A stretch of 64,000 bases of DNA, from contig NZ_RJKS01000002.1 in the NCBI RefSeq assembly GCF_003762905.1, positions 1 through 64,000 on the forward strand, given 5' to 3'. This stretch comes from Curtobacterium sp. ZW137 (GTDB taxonomy: Bacteria; Actinomycetota; Actinomycetes; Actinomycetales; Microbacteriaceae). Every line of letters starts with the position of its first letter. The first letter of the stretch is position 1. Positions 7,683 through 14,537 of the stretch are shown here, piece by piece. Position numbers and translations under genes: made by a program. The notes below the pieces were generated by a model, which searched no databases, had not been told where the DNA came from, and was given only the letters and a program-made list of their open reading frames with translations.

Positions 7683-8873
7683 ATGCGTCGATCCCCTGTC
7701 AGACGCGTGCTCGTCGCGGCCGCAGTGCTCGTCGGTGCGCTCGTCGCCCCCGTCGTGACCGCCGTCCCCGCGAGCGCGACGGACTACCCGAGCTGGCAGG
7801 ACGTCGAGAAGGCCAAGGGGAACGAGCAGGCGAAGGCCGCCGAGGTCGACAAGGTACAGGCCGCGCTGCAGTCCGCCCAGGCCGAGGCCGCGACCAAGTC
7901 GCAGGCCGCGCTCGACGCGTCCGCGAAGGCGACCGCAGCCGAGGCGGACCTGAGTGAAGCCACCCAGACCGCCACGAGCCTCCAGGCCCAGGCCGACCAG
8001 GCGTCGGCGACCGCGAAGCGCGCACAGACGCGTGCCGGACAGCTCGCCGCCAACCTGTACCGCGACGGGTCGACGAACCAGATGACCACGCGCATCGCGA
8101 CCGCGAAGGACCCCGACGAACTGCTGTACCAGCTCGGCGCGCTCGACCAGCTCTCGAGCAGCTGGGCGGGCGTGATGGACGAGGCGTCCGTCGCCGCGAA
8201 GACCGCGTCGTCGCTGCACGACCAGGCGAAGCGCGCCGAGGCCGAGCGAGCCTCCCTCGCCCAGGCCGCCGAGGAACGTTCGGCCGAGGCGAAGTCGGCG
8301 GAGCAGGTCGCCGACGCAGCCGTCGCGTCGACCAAGGACCACAGCGACGAGCTGTACGCGCAGCTGGCGTCGCTCAAGGACACCAGCGCCGCGACCGAGC
8401 AGCAGTACGAGGTCGGGCAGGCGGTCGCGGCCCAGGCTGCGGCACAGCGCGCGGCGGCGAAGGCGGCCGCGGAAGCGAAGGCATCGGCTGCCGCGACCAC
8501 GACCACGGGGAGCTCCGCGAGCGCTGGGACGTCCTACCCGAGCACCGCCGGCGTGGCGGTGGACCCGGCGGCGGCGAAGGCCTACGCCCGGAGCGTCCTC
8601 GGCAACTACGGCTGGGGCGACGACCAGTACGGCTGCCTCGTCTCGCTGTGGACGCAGGAGTCGGGCTGGCGGGCGAACGCGCTGAACTCCTCGAGCGGTG
8701 CGTACGGCATCCCGCAGTCCCTGCCGGCGAACAAGATGTCCGCCGCCGGAGCCGACTGGCGGACGAACCAGAACACCCAGATCAACTGGGGCCTGGCCTA
8801 CATCAAGAGCTCCTACGGCAGCCCGTGCGGCGCGTGGAACCACGAGATGAGCGTCAACCCGCACTGGTACTGA
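7683..8873 (+). CDS. Secreted coiled-coil protein with C-terminal lysozyme-like domain
   Basis: A 396-residue exported protein. A Sec signal peptide (RRSPVRRVLVAAAVLVGAL, cleavage near PASA) precedes a long Ala/Glu/Lys-rich coiled coil (about residues 35-265), a Ser/Thr/Gly linker, and a C-terminal domain (about 295-396) with CLVSLWTQESGWRANALN and GAYGIPQSLPANKM. This C-terminal domain matches transglycosylase-like/aggregation-promoting-factor domains, and Glu in TQESGW is the likely catalytic residue. The coiled coil resembles RipA/PcsB/FtsX-partner hydrolases. A role in peptidoglycan remodelling is inferred. It is a single gene, divergent from pnp and convergent with apbE. Confidence 0.87.
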   Translation: MRRSPVRRVLVAAAVLVGALVAPVVTAVPASATDYPSWQDVEKAKGNEQAKAAEVDKVQAALQSAQAEAATKSQAALDASAKATAAEADLSEATQTATSLQAQADQASATAKRAQTRAGQLAANLYRDGSTNQMTTRIATAKDPDELLYQLGALDQLSSSWAGVMDEASVAAKTASSLHDQAKRAEAERASLAQAAEERSAEAKSAEQVADAAVASTKDHSDELYAQLASLKDTSAATEQQYEVGQAVAAQAAAQRAAAKAAAEAKASAAATTTTGSSASAGTSYPSTAGVAVDPAAAKAYARSVLGNYGWGDDQYGCLVSLWTQESGWRANALNSSSGAYGIPQSLPANKMSAAGADWRTNQNTQINWGLAYIKSSYGSPCGAWNHEMSVNPHWY

Positions 8874-8906
8874 GCGACAGTCCCTGAGCGGCCGCCAGCG
8901 CCTCGT

Positions 8907-9833
8907 TCAGGCGATCTCGCGCTCCTCGGGCCAGCCGCCCACCCGGATGACCTCGCCGTCCGCGGCGACGAGCCGGGCGGCGACACCGTGCTCGCGGAGC
9001 ATCGGCAGCGCCCGGTGCCCACGGACCACCGCCGCGGTGGTCATCGTGTTCGCGGCGACACAGGACGGCGCGACGACCGTGACGCTCCGCCACACCGGGT
9101 CCGCCGGGAGTCCCCAGCGCGGGTCGAGGATGTGGTGCCGGGCCGTCCCGTCCTGCTCCCACCGGCGCTTCTGCGTGCTCGAGGTCGCCACGGACCAGCC
9201 GGCACCGAGGGTGATCCGGTCCTCGGGGTCGTCGTCCAGGTCCCGCACGCGCACCTGCCACCCGCCGCGCGGCTCCGGGCCGGCGGTGGCGACGTCCCCG
9301 CCGAGCGCGACGAGCACGCCGACGCCGAGCCGGGCGGTGACGCTCGCGGCGGCCAGGTCGGCGGCCGCGGCCTTCGCCGTCGCGCCGAGGTCGAGGACGA
9401 CGCCGTGCGGCACCCGCAGGAAGGTCCCGGAGAGCAGCACCCGTCGCCATGCCGGACGTCCGTCGAGCGCCGCCGCGAGTTCGGCGGGCTCCGGGACGAC
9501 CCGGGCGTCGGCGAACGCGGCGTCGTAGCCGAGCGACACCATCCGGGCGCCGAGCGTCGGGTCGACGTCGCCGGACGTGGTCTCGGCGGCGTCGAGCGCC
9601 TGGTGGACGAGGCTGGCGAGGAGCGGGCTGACCACGGCGCCGCGCTCGAGCTCCCCGGCCCGCGCGAGCAGTTCCGAGTCCGGCCGGAACCGGCTGCACG
9701 CGGCGTCGACGGCTGCGGTGACCTCGCGCACGCAGGACTCGGCGGCGGCGAGGTGGCGGCGGTCCCGGTGGTCGAGGACGACCGAGGCGGTGGTGGTCCA
9801 GAGGTCCCACGACGTGCTGGCGCGCATCGTCAC
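8907..9833 (-). CDS. FAD:protein FMN transferase (ApbE family)
   Basis: A 308-residue ApbE-like enzyme. Family members attach FMN from FAD covalently to threonine residues of exported proteins. Recognisable segments are CSRFRPDSELLARAGE, the DLGATAKAAAAD motif, VALGGDVATAG, and HHILDPRWGLPAD (Mg2+/FAD site). The protein lacks an obvious lipoprotein signal, so it may act in the cytoplasm or by an atypical route. I chose GTG at 9833 because it overlaps the stop of the upstream 88-aa gene as GTGA. ATG at 9827 is the alternative. The upstream small membrane peptide and the NADPH-FMN reductase suggest a flavinylation cluster. Confidence 0.88.
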   Translation of the reverse strand: MTMRASTSWDLWTTTASVVLDHRDRRHLAAAESCVREVTAAVDAACSRFRPDSELLARAGELERGAVVSPLLASLVHQALDAAETTSGDVDPTLGARMVSLGYDAAFADARVVPEPAELAAALDGRPAWRRVLLSGTFLRVPHGVVLDLGATAKAAAADLAAASVTARLGVGVLVALGGDVATAGPEPRGGWQVRVRDLDDDPEDRITLGAGWSVATSSTQKRRWEQDGTARHHILDPRWGLPADPVWRSVTVVAPSCVAANTMTTAAVVRGHRALPMLREHGVAARLVAADGEVIRVGGWPEEREIA

Positions 9834-10096
9834 GACCCCGTCGTCATCGCGTCGGAGCTGGCAGCACGGCCCGGGGCGACACCCGATTCGGCGGCCGCCA
9901 GGGTCACAGTCGCCTGAGTCGCAGTCGCCTGAGTCGCGTCCGCCAGGGTCGCAGTCGCCTGAGTCGCGTCCGCCAGGGTCGCGTCCGCCTGGTGCCCGAC
10001 CCAGAACCCGCCACCGGTGACGAGCGCCACCGCGAGCCCGCCCGCGCCGACGATCGCCGTCGTGGTCCGTCCGGACCGCTTGCCGTTGGTGTCCAT
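9830..10096 (-). CDS. Small membrane protein with Thr/Ala tandem repeats, coupled to apbE
   Basis: An 88-residue protein of unknown function. A single hydrophobic segment (about residues 12-33, AIVGAGGLAVALVTGGGFWV) is followed by a repetitive tail built on DATQATATLA. The start ATG at 10096 has an excellent GAGGAGG SD 4 nt upstream, and the stop overlaps the apbE start, so it is very likely translated. ApbE partners usually carry an FMN-binding domain, which is absent here. It may be a degenerate FMN-binding protein, or the Thr repeats themselves could be modified (speculative). Tandem DNA repeats underlie the tail. Confidence 0.72.
   Translation of the reverse strand: MDTNGKRSGRTTTAIVGAGGLAVALVTGGGFWVGHQADATLADATQATATLADATQATATQATVTLAAAESGVAPGRAASSDAMTTGS
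9895..9995. repeat. Short-period direct repeats inside the 88-aa gene
   Basis: The units GTCGCAGTCGCCTGA and GTCGCGTCCGCCAGG alternate about seven times and encode the Thr/Ala/Asp-rich tail. Such an array can expand or contract by slippage. Confidence 0.8.
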
Positions 10097-10139
10097 CGTT
10101 CCTCCTCGCCGTCACCACGAGGTTGGCAGCCGGGACGAT

Positions 10140-10179
10140 GGATTCCCCGGGCGGGTGCTGCACCCGGGCCCGGGGATCC
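10140..10179 (-). terminator. Hairpin between the FMN reductase and the 88-aa gene
   Basis: GGATTCCCCGGGCGGGTG (10140-10157) faces CACCCGGGCCCGGGGATCC (10161-10179) across a 3-nt loop. It lies 29 bp after the FMN reductase stop and 43 bp before the next start, so it may separate or attenuate the two genes. Confidence 0.6.
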
Positions 10180-10208
10180 CTGTGTCGGCGATGAGAGCGC
10201 CGGTCGGA

Positions 10209-10832
10209 CTAGTGGCCGAGTCCGCCGAGCAGGCTCGCGAAGTCCGCCACCTCCGGCAGGGCGTCCGCCTCCTGCGGGTTCCGACGGGAGGCTCCGATCG
10301 CCCAGGCCAGGTCGGCCCCGGCCCGGCGGATGCGTCCGTCGAGTGCCGCCTGGTCGCCTCGGGTGCCCCAGTCGTCGGTCGCGGCGAACACGCCGGTGGG
10401 CACGACGGCCGCGCGGAGGTACGCGAACACGGGACGCATCGCGTGCTCGATCGCCAGCGAGTGGCGGGAGGTGCCACCGGTCGCCGCCAGGAGGACCGGC
10501 ATGTCGGCGAGGGCGTCCTTGTCCATGACGTCGAGGAACGACTTCGCGAGCCCGCTCATCCCCGCGGTGAAGATCGGCGAGACGAACACGAGCGCGTCGG
10601 CCTCGACGACCGCGGCGGTGGCCGCTGCCAGCGCCGGCGCCTGGAACCCGGTGAGCATCGCGTCGGTGATCTCGTGGGCCAGCGGACGCAGGTCGACGTG
10701 CACGACGCGGGGCGAGCCTCCCGTCCCGGTCGTCTCGATGGCGGCGACGGCGGACTCGGCCAGCCGGTCGGCGAGCAGTCGGGTCGACGACGGCTCGGAG
10801 AGCCCGGCGGAGACGACGGCGATGGTGGTCAT
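10209..10832 (-). CDS. NADPH-dependent FMN reductase (CE1759 type)
   Basis: A 207-residue flavodoxin-fold reductase. The N-terminus TTIAVVSAGLSEPSSTRLLADRL carries the FMN phosphate loop, and VFVSPIFTAGMSGLAKSFLD is the second flavin-binding segment. ATGGTSRHSLAIEHAMRPVFAY completes the CE1759-type signature. These enzymes supply reduced FMN to partner monooxygenases or flavoproteins. I chose ATG at 10832 because GGGAG lies 5 nt upstream. It sits upstream of the membrane peptide and apbE on the same strand, separated by a hairpin, and behind the rpsO terminator. Confidence 0.9.
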   Translation of the reverse strand: MTTIAVVSAGLSEPSSTRLLADRLAESAVAAIETTGTGGSPRVVHVDLRPLAHEITDAMLTGFQAPALAAATAAVVEADALVFVSPIFTAGMSGLAKSFLDVMDKDALADMPVLLAATGGTSRHSLAIEHAMRPVFAYLRAAVVPTGVFAATDDWGTRGDQAALDGRIRRAGADLAWAIGASRRNPQEADALPEVADFASLLGGLGH

Positions 10833-10912
10833 GGTGACTCCCGATCTTTCAATGCGTTTGCATGAACATCGTAGCCAACCGGCGAGGGAACGCAAGCATT
10901 CCCGGCAACGGA

Positions 10913-10950
10913 GAACGCCCCGGTCCTCAGCGAAGAGGACCGGGGCGTTC
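10913..10950 (-). terminator. rpsO terminator
   Basis: GAACGCCCCGGTCCTC (10913-10928) and GAGGACCGGGGCGTTC (10935-10950) form a perfect 16-bp stem with a 6-nt loop, starting 36 bp after the rpsO stop. There is no U-tract. Confidence 0.85.
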
Positions 10951-10986
10951 GATCAAGCCGTGTGTTCGTCGACGAGCGACGATGCC

Positions 10987-11256
10987 TTATCGACGCAGGC
11001 CGAGGCGCTCGATGAGCGCACGGTAGCGAGCGATGTCGACGTTGGAGAGGTAGCCGAGGAGACGGCGACGCTGACCGACCATGAGCAGCAGACCACGACG
11101 CGAGTGGTGGTCGTGCTTGTGCTCCTTGAGGTGCTCGTTCAGGTCGTTGATACGACGCGTCAGAACGGCGACCTGGACCTCGGGGGATCCGGTGTCGCCC
11201 GGGTGGGTCGCGTACTCTTCGATGATCTCCTGCTTGACCTGTGCGTCAAGTGCCAT
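10987..11256 (-). CDS. rpsO: 30S ribosomal protein S15
   Basis: An 89-residue S15 that binds 16S rRNA early in assembly of the small subunit platform. The whole length is recognisable: [17 protein letters not shown], then [20 protein letters not shown], ending [11 protein letters not shown] at 11256 gives the family length and has GAAAGGGG about 6 nt upstream. In most bacteria rpsO is followed directly by pnp. Here four genes lie between rpsO and pnp. Confidence 0.98.
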   Translation of the reverse strand: MALDAQVKQEIIEEYATHPGDTGSPEVQVAVLTRRINDLNEHLKEHKHDHHSRRGLLLMVGQRRRLLGYLSNVDIARYRALIERLGLRR

Positions 11257-11375
11257 TGGTGATCCCCTTTCGATCCGTTGCGCGGTGCTCATGCCTGATG
11301 CATGGGCGCTCTTTGTCCGCGGCCGTTCTACGGCAACCGCACAAGACTACCAGAGCGCGAGCGGCACCAGGGGCG

Positions 11376-11840
11376 TCAGACGGTCCGTGCCCGCAGGCGT
11401 CGCCGCCGGGGTGCTGGCATCAGGCTGCGCACGAGGCCGACGAGCGTGGCGCCGAGCAGGCCGCCCATGCCGTTCGACAGGACGTCGCGCGGGTCTGAGA
11501 CACGGTTCGGCAGCAGTGCGCCCTGCGCGAGCTCGATGCCGCCGGACAGGCCGACCGCGATCAGCACGCCGAGGAACCACCAGCGGCGCGGGAGCCACAT
11601 CGCGGCGATCATCCCGACGGGCACGAACATGGCGATGTTGGCGAGGAACTCGGTGCGGTCGTAGGTCAGCCACGAGCCGTGCGGCAGGTGCTGCGCCCAG
11701 GCGAGCGCGTGCAGGACGAGGGAGTTCTCGGCGGACGTGAACACGTGCGGCGTCAACGTCATCCGCCAGATCACCCAGGCGTACGCCGCCGTGAGGGCGA
11801 GCAGGAGGAGTTTCCGGAACATCCCGACAGTGTGGGTCAT
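11376..11840 (-). CDS. VanZ family membrane protein
   Basis: A 154-residue integral membrane protein with about four helices. The VanZ-like core includes ANIAMFVPVGMIAAMWLP and GGIELAQGALLPNRVSDPRDVLSNGMGGLLGA, where the ELxQ-xxxxRxxDxxDvxxN pattern is diagnostic. VanZ confers slight teicoplanin resistance in enterococci. In actinobacteria these proteins are common and their role in the envelope is unknown. The tail is Arg-rich. The gene stands alone, 119 bp downstream of the rpsO start region, and is divergent from the GH6 gene. Confidence 0.88.
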   Translation of the reverse strand: MTHTVGMFRKLLLLALTAAYAWVIWRMTLTPHVFTSAENSLVLHALAWAQHLPHGSWLTYDRTEFLANIAMFVPVGMIAAMWLPRRWWFLGVLIAVGLSGGIELAQGALLPNRVSDPRDVLSNGMGGLLGATLVGLVRSLMPAPRRRRLRARTV

Positions 11841-11932
11841 CTGCCTGCCAGAGTCCTGGAGCGCTCCTGGGGAGATCCGTACGATGGTGACGACGAGCCC
11901 GACGGGACACGGTCAGATCAGGAGCACCGCCG

Positions 11933-12994
11933 ATGCCGGACCAGGACACGACGAAGCACCGACATCGACGACGGCTGTCGAGCGCTGCACGCCAGTGGGT
12001 GCTCATCGGCGCGGTCGCCGTCGTCGTGGCCGCGGTCGTCGTGACCGTCTCGGTGTGGCTGCCGAACCGCCCGAACGGGCCCGACGGGCGCCGGATCGTC
12101 GAGCGGGCGACGGCCGCGCAGGCCTTCCCCGGCGGCCTCGCCCGGCAGCCGGCGAGCGAGAACCAACCCGGCATGCGCGAACGGGTGGCGCGCCAGGACG
12201 GCGAGGACACCACCGCCGACCGCATCGCCGAGATCGCGGACCAGCCGATCGCGACCTGGCTGACGAACACCTCGGTCACGAAGACCCGCGCCACGATCCG
12301 GCAGGTGGTCGCGAACGCGGCGTCGCAGGACAAGACGCCGGTGTTCGTGCTCTACAACGTGCCCGACCGGGACTGCGGCAGCTACTCCAAGGGCGGCACG
12401 ACGGCGTCGGAGTACCTGCCATGGGTGCGCTCGGCCGTGCGTGCGATGGCGGGGTCGCACGCCGTGGTCCTCGTGGAGCCCGACGCCATCGCGCAGATCC
12501 AGGTCTGCAAGCGCCTGCTCGACTCACGGCTGCCGCTGCTCCGGAAGGCGGTCAGCGAGCTCTCCGGGCACGGGCTCACGGTGTACCTCGACGGCGGGAA
12601 CGAGAACCGTGTCCCCACCGCGAAGATGGCCGGGTGGCTGCGGGAGGCCGGGATCGACCAGACCCAGGGCTTCTTCACCAACGTCTCGAACTTCTACCGG
12701 GTGGACCAGGAGCGGACGTACGCGGACGGCCTCGCGGACGCGATCGGCGGCGATCCGCACTTCGTCATCGACGTCTCCCGGAACGGCCAGGGCTGGCGCG
12801 GCACGTGGTGCAACCCCGACGGCGCGGGGCTCGGCCAGGATCCGCACGTGGCCGCGGGGTCGTCCCGGCTGGACGCGCTGCTCTGGGTGAAGACCCCCGG
12901 GCTCAGCGACGGCACCTGCAACGGCGGCCCGGCCGCGGGTCAGTGGTGGGAGTCGTACGCGCTCGCACTGGTCGAGAACCGCAAGGGCAGCTGA
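11933..12994 (+). CDS. Glycoside hydrolase family 6 protein, membrane-anchored
   Basis: A 353-residue GH6 beta-1,4-glucanase (endoglucanase/cellobiohydrolase fold). A basic N-terminus and one membrane helix (about residues 22-43) lack a clear signal-peptidase site, so it is probably a tethered extracellular enzyme. Key motifs are LYNVPDRDCGSY (residues 140-151), which holds the first conserved Asp, and VLVEPDAIAQ with D184, the family's catalytic acid by analogy to Cel6A. IDVSRNGQGWRGTWCNPDG and LLWVKTPGLSDGTC line the active site. No cellulose-binding module is present. The SD CAGGAG precedes the ATG by about 8 nt. It may release glucose oligomers from plant cell walls. Confidence 0.92.
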   Translation: MPDQDTTKHRHRRRLSSAARQWVLIGAVAVVVAAVVVTVSVWLPNRPNGPDGRRIVERATAAQAFPGGLARQPASENQPGMRERVARQDGEDTTADRIAEIADQPIATWLTNTSVTKTRATIRQVVANAASQDKTPVFVLYNVPDRDCGSYSKGGTTASEYLPWVRSAVRAMAGSHAVVLVEPDAIAQIQVCKRLLDSRLPLLRKAVSELSGHGLTVYLDGGNENRVPTAKMAGWLREAGIDQTQGFFTNVSNFYRVDQERTYADGLADAIGGDPHFVIDVSRNGQGWRGTWCNPDGAGLGQDPHVAAGSSRLDALLWVKTPGLSDGTCNGGPAAGQWWESYALALVENRKGS

Positions 12995-13057
12995 GGACAT
13001 CCGATCGGGAGGCTGAACCGGCGTCCGATGTCGGTGCCCGGGGGTTGCATGGGCACC

Positions 13058-14110
13058 ATGACCGCCGCCCAGCTCCGATCCGTCGTCCCGCCGTACCTGC
13101 TGCGCGCCATCGCGGACGCGCCCACCGACGCGTTCCCCCGCGCCACCCCGGCGGCGCGCACGGCGCTCGCCTCCCTCGAGACCGTCCAGGCACCCAAGCG
13201 CGAAGCCCGGCTCGGCGTGAGTCACCCGGCCACGGCACCGGACCGCTCACCACAGCGGAGCATCTTCGACGCGAAGGGGTCCACCACGCTGCCGGGCACG
13301 CTCGTCCGGAGCGAAGGGGGCCCCGACTCCGGCGACGCCGCCGTGGACGAGGCGTACGCCGGCCTCGGCGCGACGCACGCGTTCTGGCTCGACGTGTTCG
13401 GCCGTGTGTCGATCGACGGCGCCGGGCTCCCCCTCGACGCCAGCGTGCACTACGGGCAGGACTACGACAACGCGTACTGGGACGGAACCCGGATGGTCTT
13501 CGGCGACGGTGACGGCGAGGTGTTCAACCGCTTCACGATCGCGCTCGACGTGATCGGCCACGAGCTCACGCACGGCGTCACCCAGTACACCGCGGACCTG
13601 ACGTACCAGGGGCAGTCCGGCGCGCTCAACGAGTCGATCAGCGACGTGTTCGGTTCCCTGGTCGCGCAGTACACCGCGGGGCAGACCGCCGAGCAGGCGA
13701 CGTGGCTGATCGGCGAGGGGCTGTTCACCGCCGCGGTGCACGGCGTGGCGCTGCGGTCCATGAAGGCCCCGGGGACCGCGTACGACGACCCGGTGCTCGG
13801 GAAGGACCCGCAGCCGGGGACGATGGCCGGGTACGTGGAGACCACCGACGACTCCGGCGGCGTGCACACGAACTCGGGCATCCCGAACCACGCCTTCTTC
13901 CTTGCGGCGACCGCGATCGGCGGGAACGCGTGGGACGGCGCCGGGGCCGTCTGGTGGGACGCCCTGACCTCGCCGGACGTCACCGCGTCGATCGACTTCG
14001 CCGGCTTCGCGCGGGTCACGGTCGCCGCGGCGGACACCCGCTTCGGGTCCGGCTCGTCACAGTCGGCCGCGGTGACCGAGGCATGGCGGAACGTCGGCGT
14101 CCTGGCCTGA
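13058..14110 (+). CDS. M4 family metallopeptidase (protealysin-like)
   Basis: A thermolysin-family zinc protease of about 350 residues. It has the short N-terminal propeptide of the protealysin type, including the PPYLLRAIA motif (residues 11-19), and no signal peptide. HELTH (168-172) carries two zinc ligands and the catalytic Glu. GALNESISDVFG supplies the third ligand (E192), and GGVHTNSGIPNHAFF contains the substrate-side His region. Protealysin-like enzymes mature by removing the propeptide and can act inside or outside cells. ATG at 13058 is my choice. ATGs at 13049 and 13028 are in frame and none has a strong SD. The gene directly downstream is its likely inhibitor. Confidence 0.94.
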   Translation: MTAAQLRSVVPPYLLRAIADAPTDAFPRATPAARTALASLETVQAPKREARLGVSHPATAPDRSPQRSIFDAKGSTTLPGTLVRSEGGPDSGDAAVDEAYAGLGATHAFWLDVFGRVSIDGAGLPLDASVHYGQDYDNAYWDGTRMVFGDGDGEVFNRFTIALDVIGHELTHGVTQYTADLTYQGQSGALNESISDVFGSLVAQYTAGQTAEQATWLIGEGLFTAAVHGVALRSMKAPGTAYDDPVLGKDPQPGTMAGYVETTDDSGGVHTNSGIPNHAFFLAATAIGGNAWDGAGAVWWDALTSPDVTASIDFAGFARVTVAAADTRFGSGSSQSAAVTEAWRNVGVLA

Positions 14111-14130
14111 GAGCGCGTATTTTCGGGAGC

Positions 14131-14403
14131 ATGCACATCGTCGTCCGCCGCAGTGGTGGGTTCGCCGGCCTCACCAGGGGCTGGCGTGTGGACACCGACG
14201 CGTGCGACGACCCCGACGGCTGGTACGACCTGGTCGGGTCACTCCCCCGCGAGTCGCCGCCGCGCCGCCGGAACTCCGTGCCCGACGACTTCGAGTGGAC
14301 GATCACCGTCGCCCGCACCACCGTGCGGATGCCCGGCAGCCAACTCGACGGACCGTGGGCCGCGCTCGTGGACCGGGTGCGCGCCGAGGGTGAGCCGACC
14401 TGA
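14131..14403 (+). CDS. Emfourin-like inhibitor of the M4 peptidase
   Basis: A 90-residue protein beginning MHIVVRRSGGFAGLTRGW. It contains WTITVARTTVRMPGSQLDG and matches the emfourin (M4in) family of protealysin inhibitors, which are encoded next to their protease. It begins 20 bp after the protease stop on the same strand, exactly the known arrangement. It has no signal peptide, so it would protect the cytosol or accompany the enzyme. GGGAG lies only 1 nt before the ATG, too close for a normal SD, and a TATTTT box (14118-14123) ends 7 nt before it, so a separate leaderless transcript is possible. Confidence 0.85.
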   Translation: MHIVVRRSGGFAGLTRGWRVDTDACDDPDGWYDLVGSLPRESPPRRRNSVPDDFEWTITVARTTVRMPGSQLDGPWAALVDRVRAEGEPT

Positions 14404-14430
14404 CGGACGGGCTCCGGGCCTCCCGTCCGG
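14404..14430. repeat. Degenerate family 1 palindrome
   Basis: CGGACGGG (14404-14411) and CCCGTCCG (14422-14429) flank a GGGCCT core. It looks like a shortened copy of the CCTCCCGTCC repeat found at six other places. It begins at the emfourin stop. Confidence 0.6.
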
Positions 14431-14436
14431 TCGTGA

Positions 14437-14478
14437 CGCGACGCCGCTGCCGGGTCGCGCCCCCGCAGCGGCGTCGCG
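14437..14478. terminator. Hairpin between convergent emfourin and helR genes
   Basis: CGCGACGCCGCTGC (14437-14450) pairs perfectly with GCAGCGGCGTCGCG (14465-14478) over a 14-nt loop. It is placed to end transcription from both sides. Confidence 0.7.
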
Positions 14479-14537
14479 CCCCGGCATGACGGGGCGCGAC
14501 GTTCGCACGAGAGCGCAACCGGAACTGCGCGCGCCCG

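Noticed and set aside
10270..10730. Family 1-like strings CGACGGGAGGCTCCG and GCGAGCCTCCCGTCCC inside the FMN reductase gene
   Set aside because: They resemble half-sites, but matches are shorter, about 430 bp apart, and fall in ordinary coding sequence. Chance in GC-rich DNA is likely.
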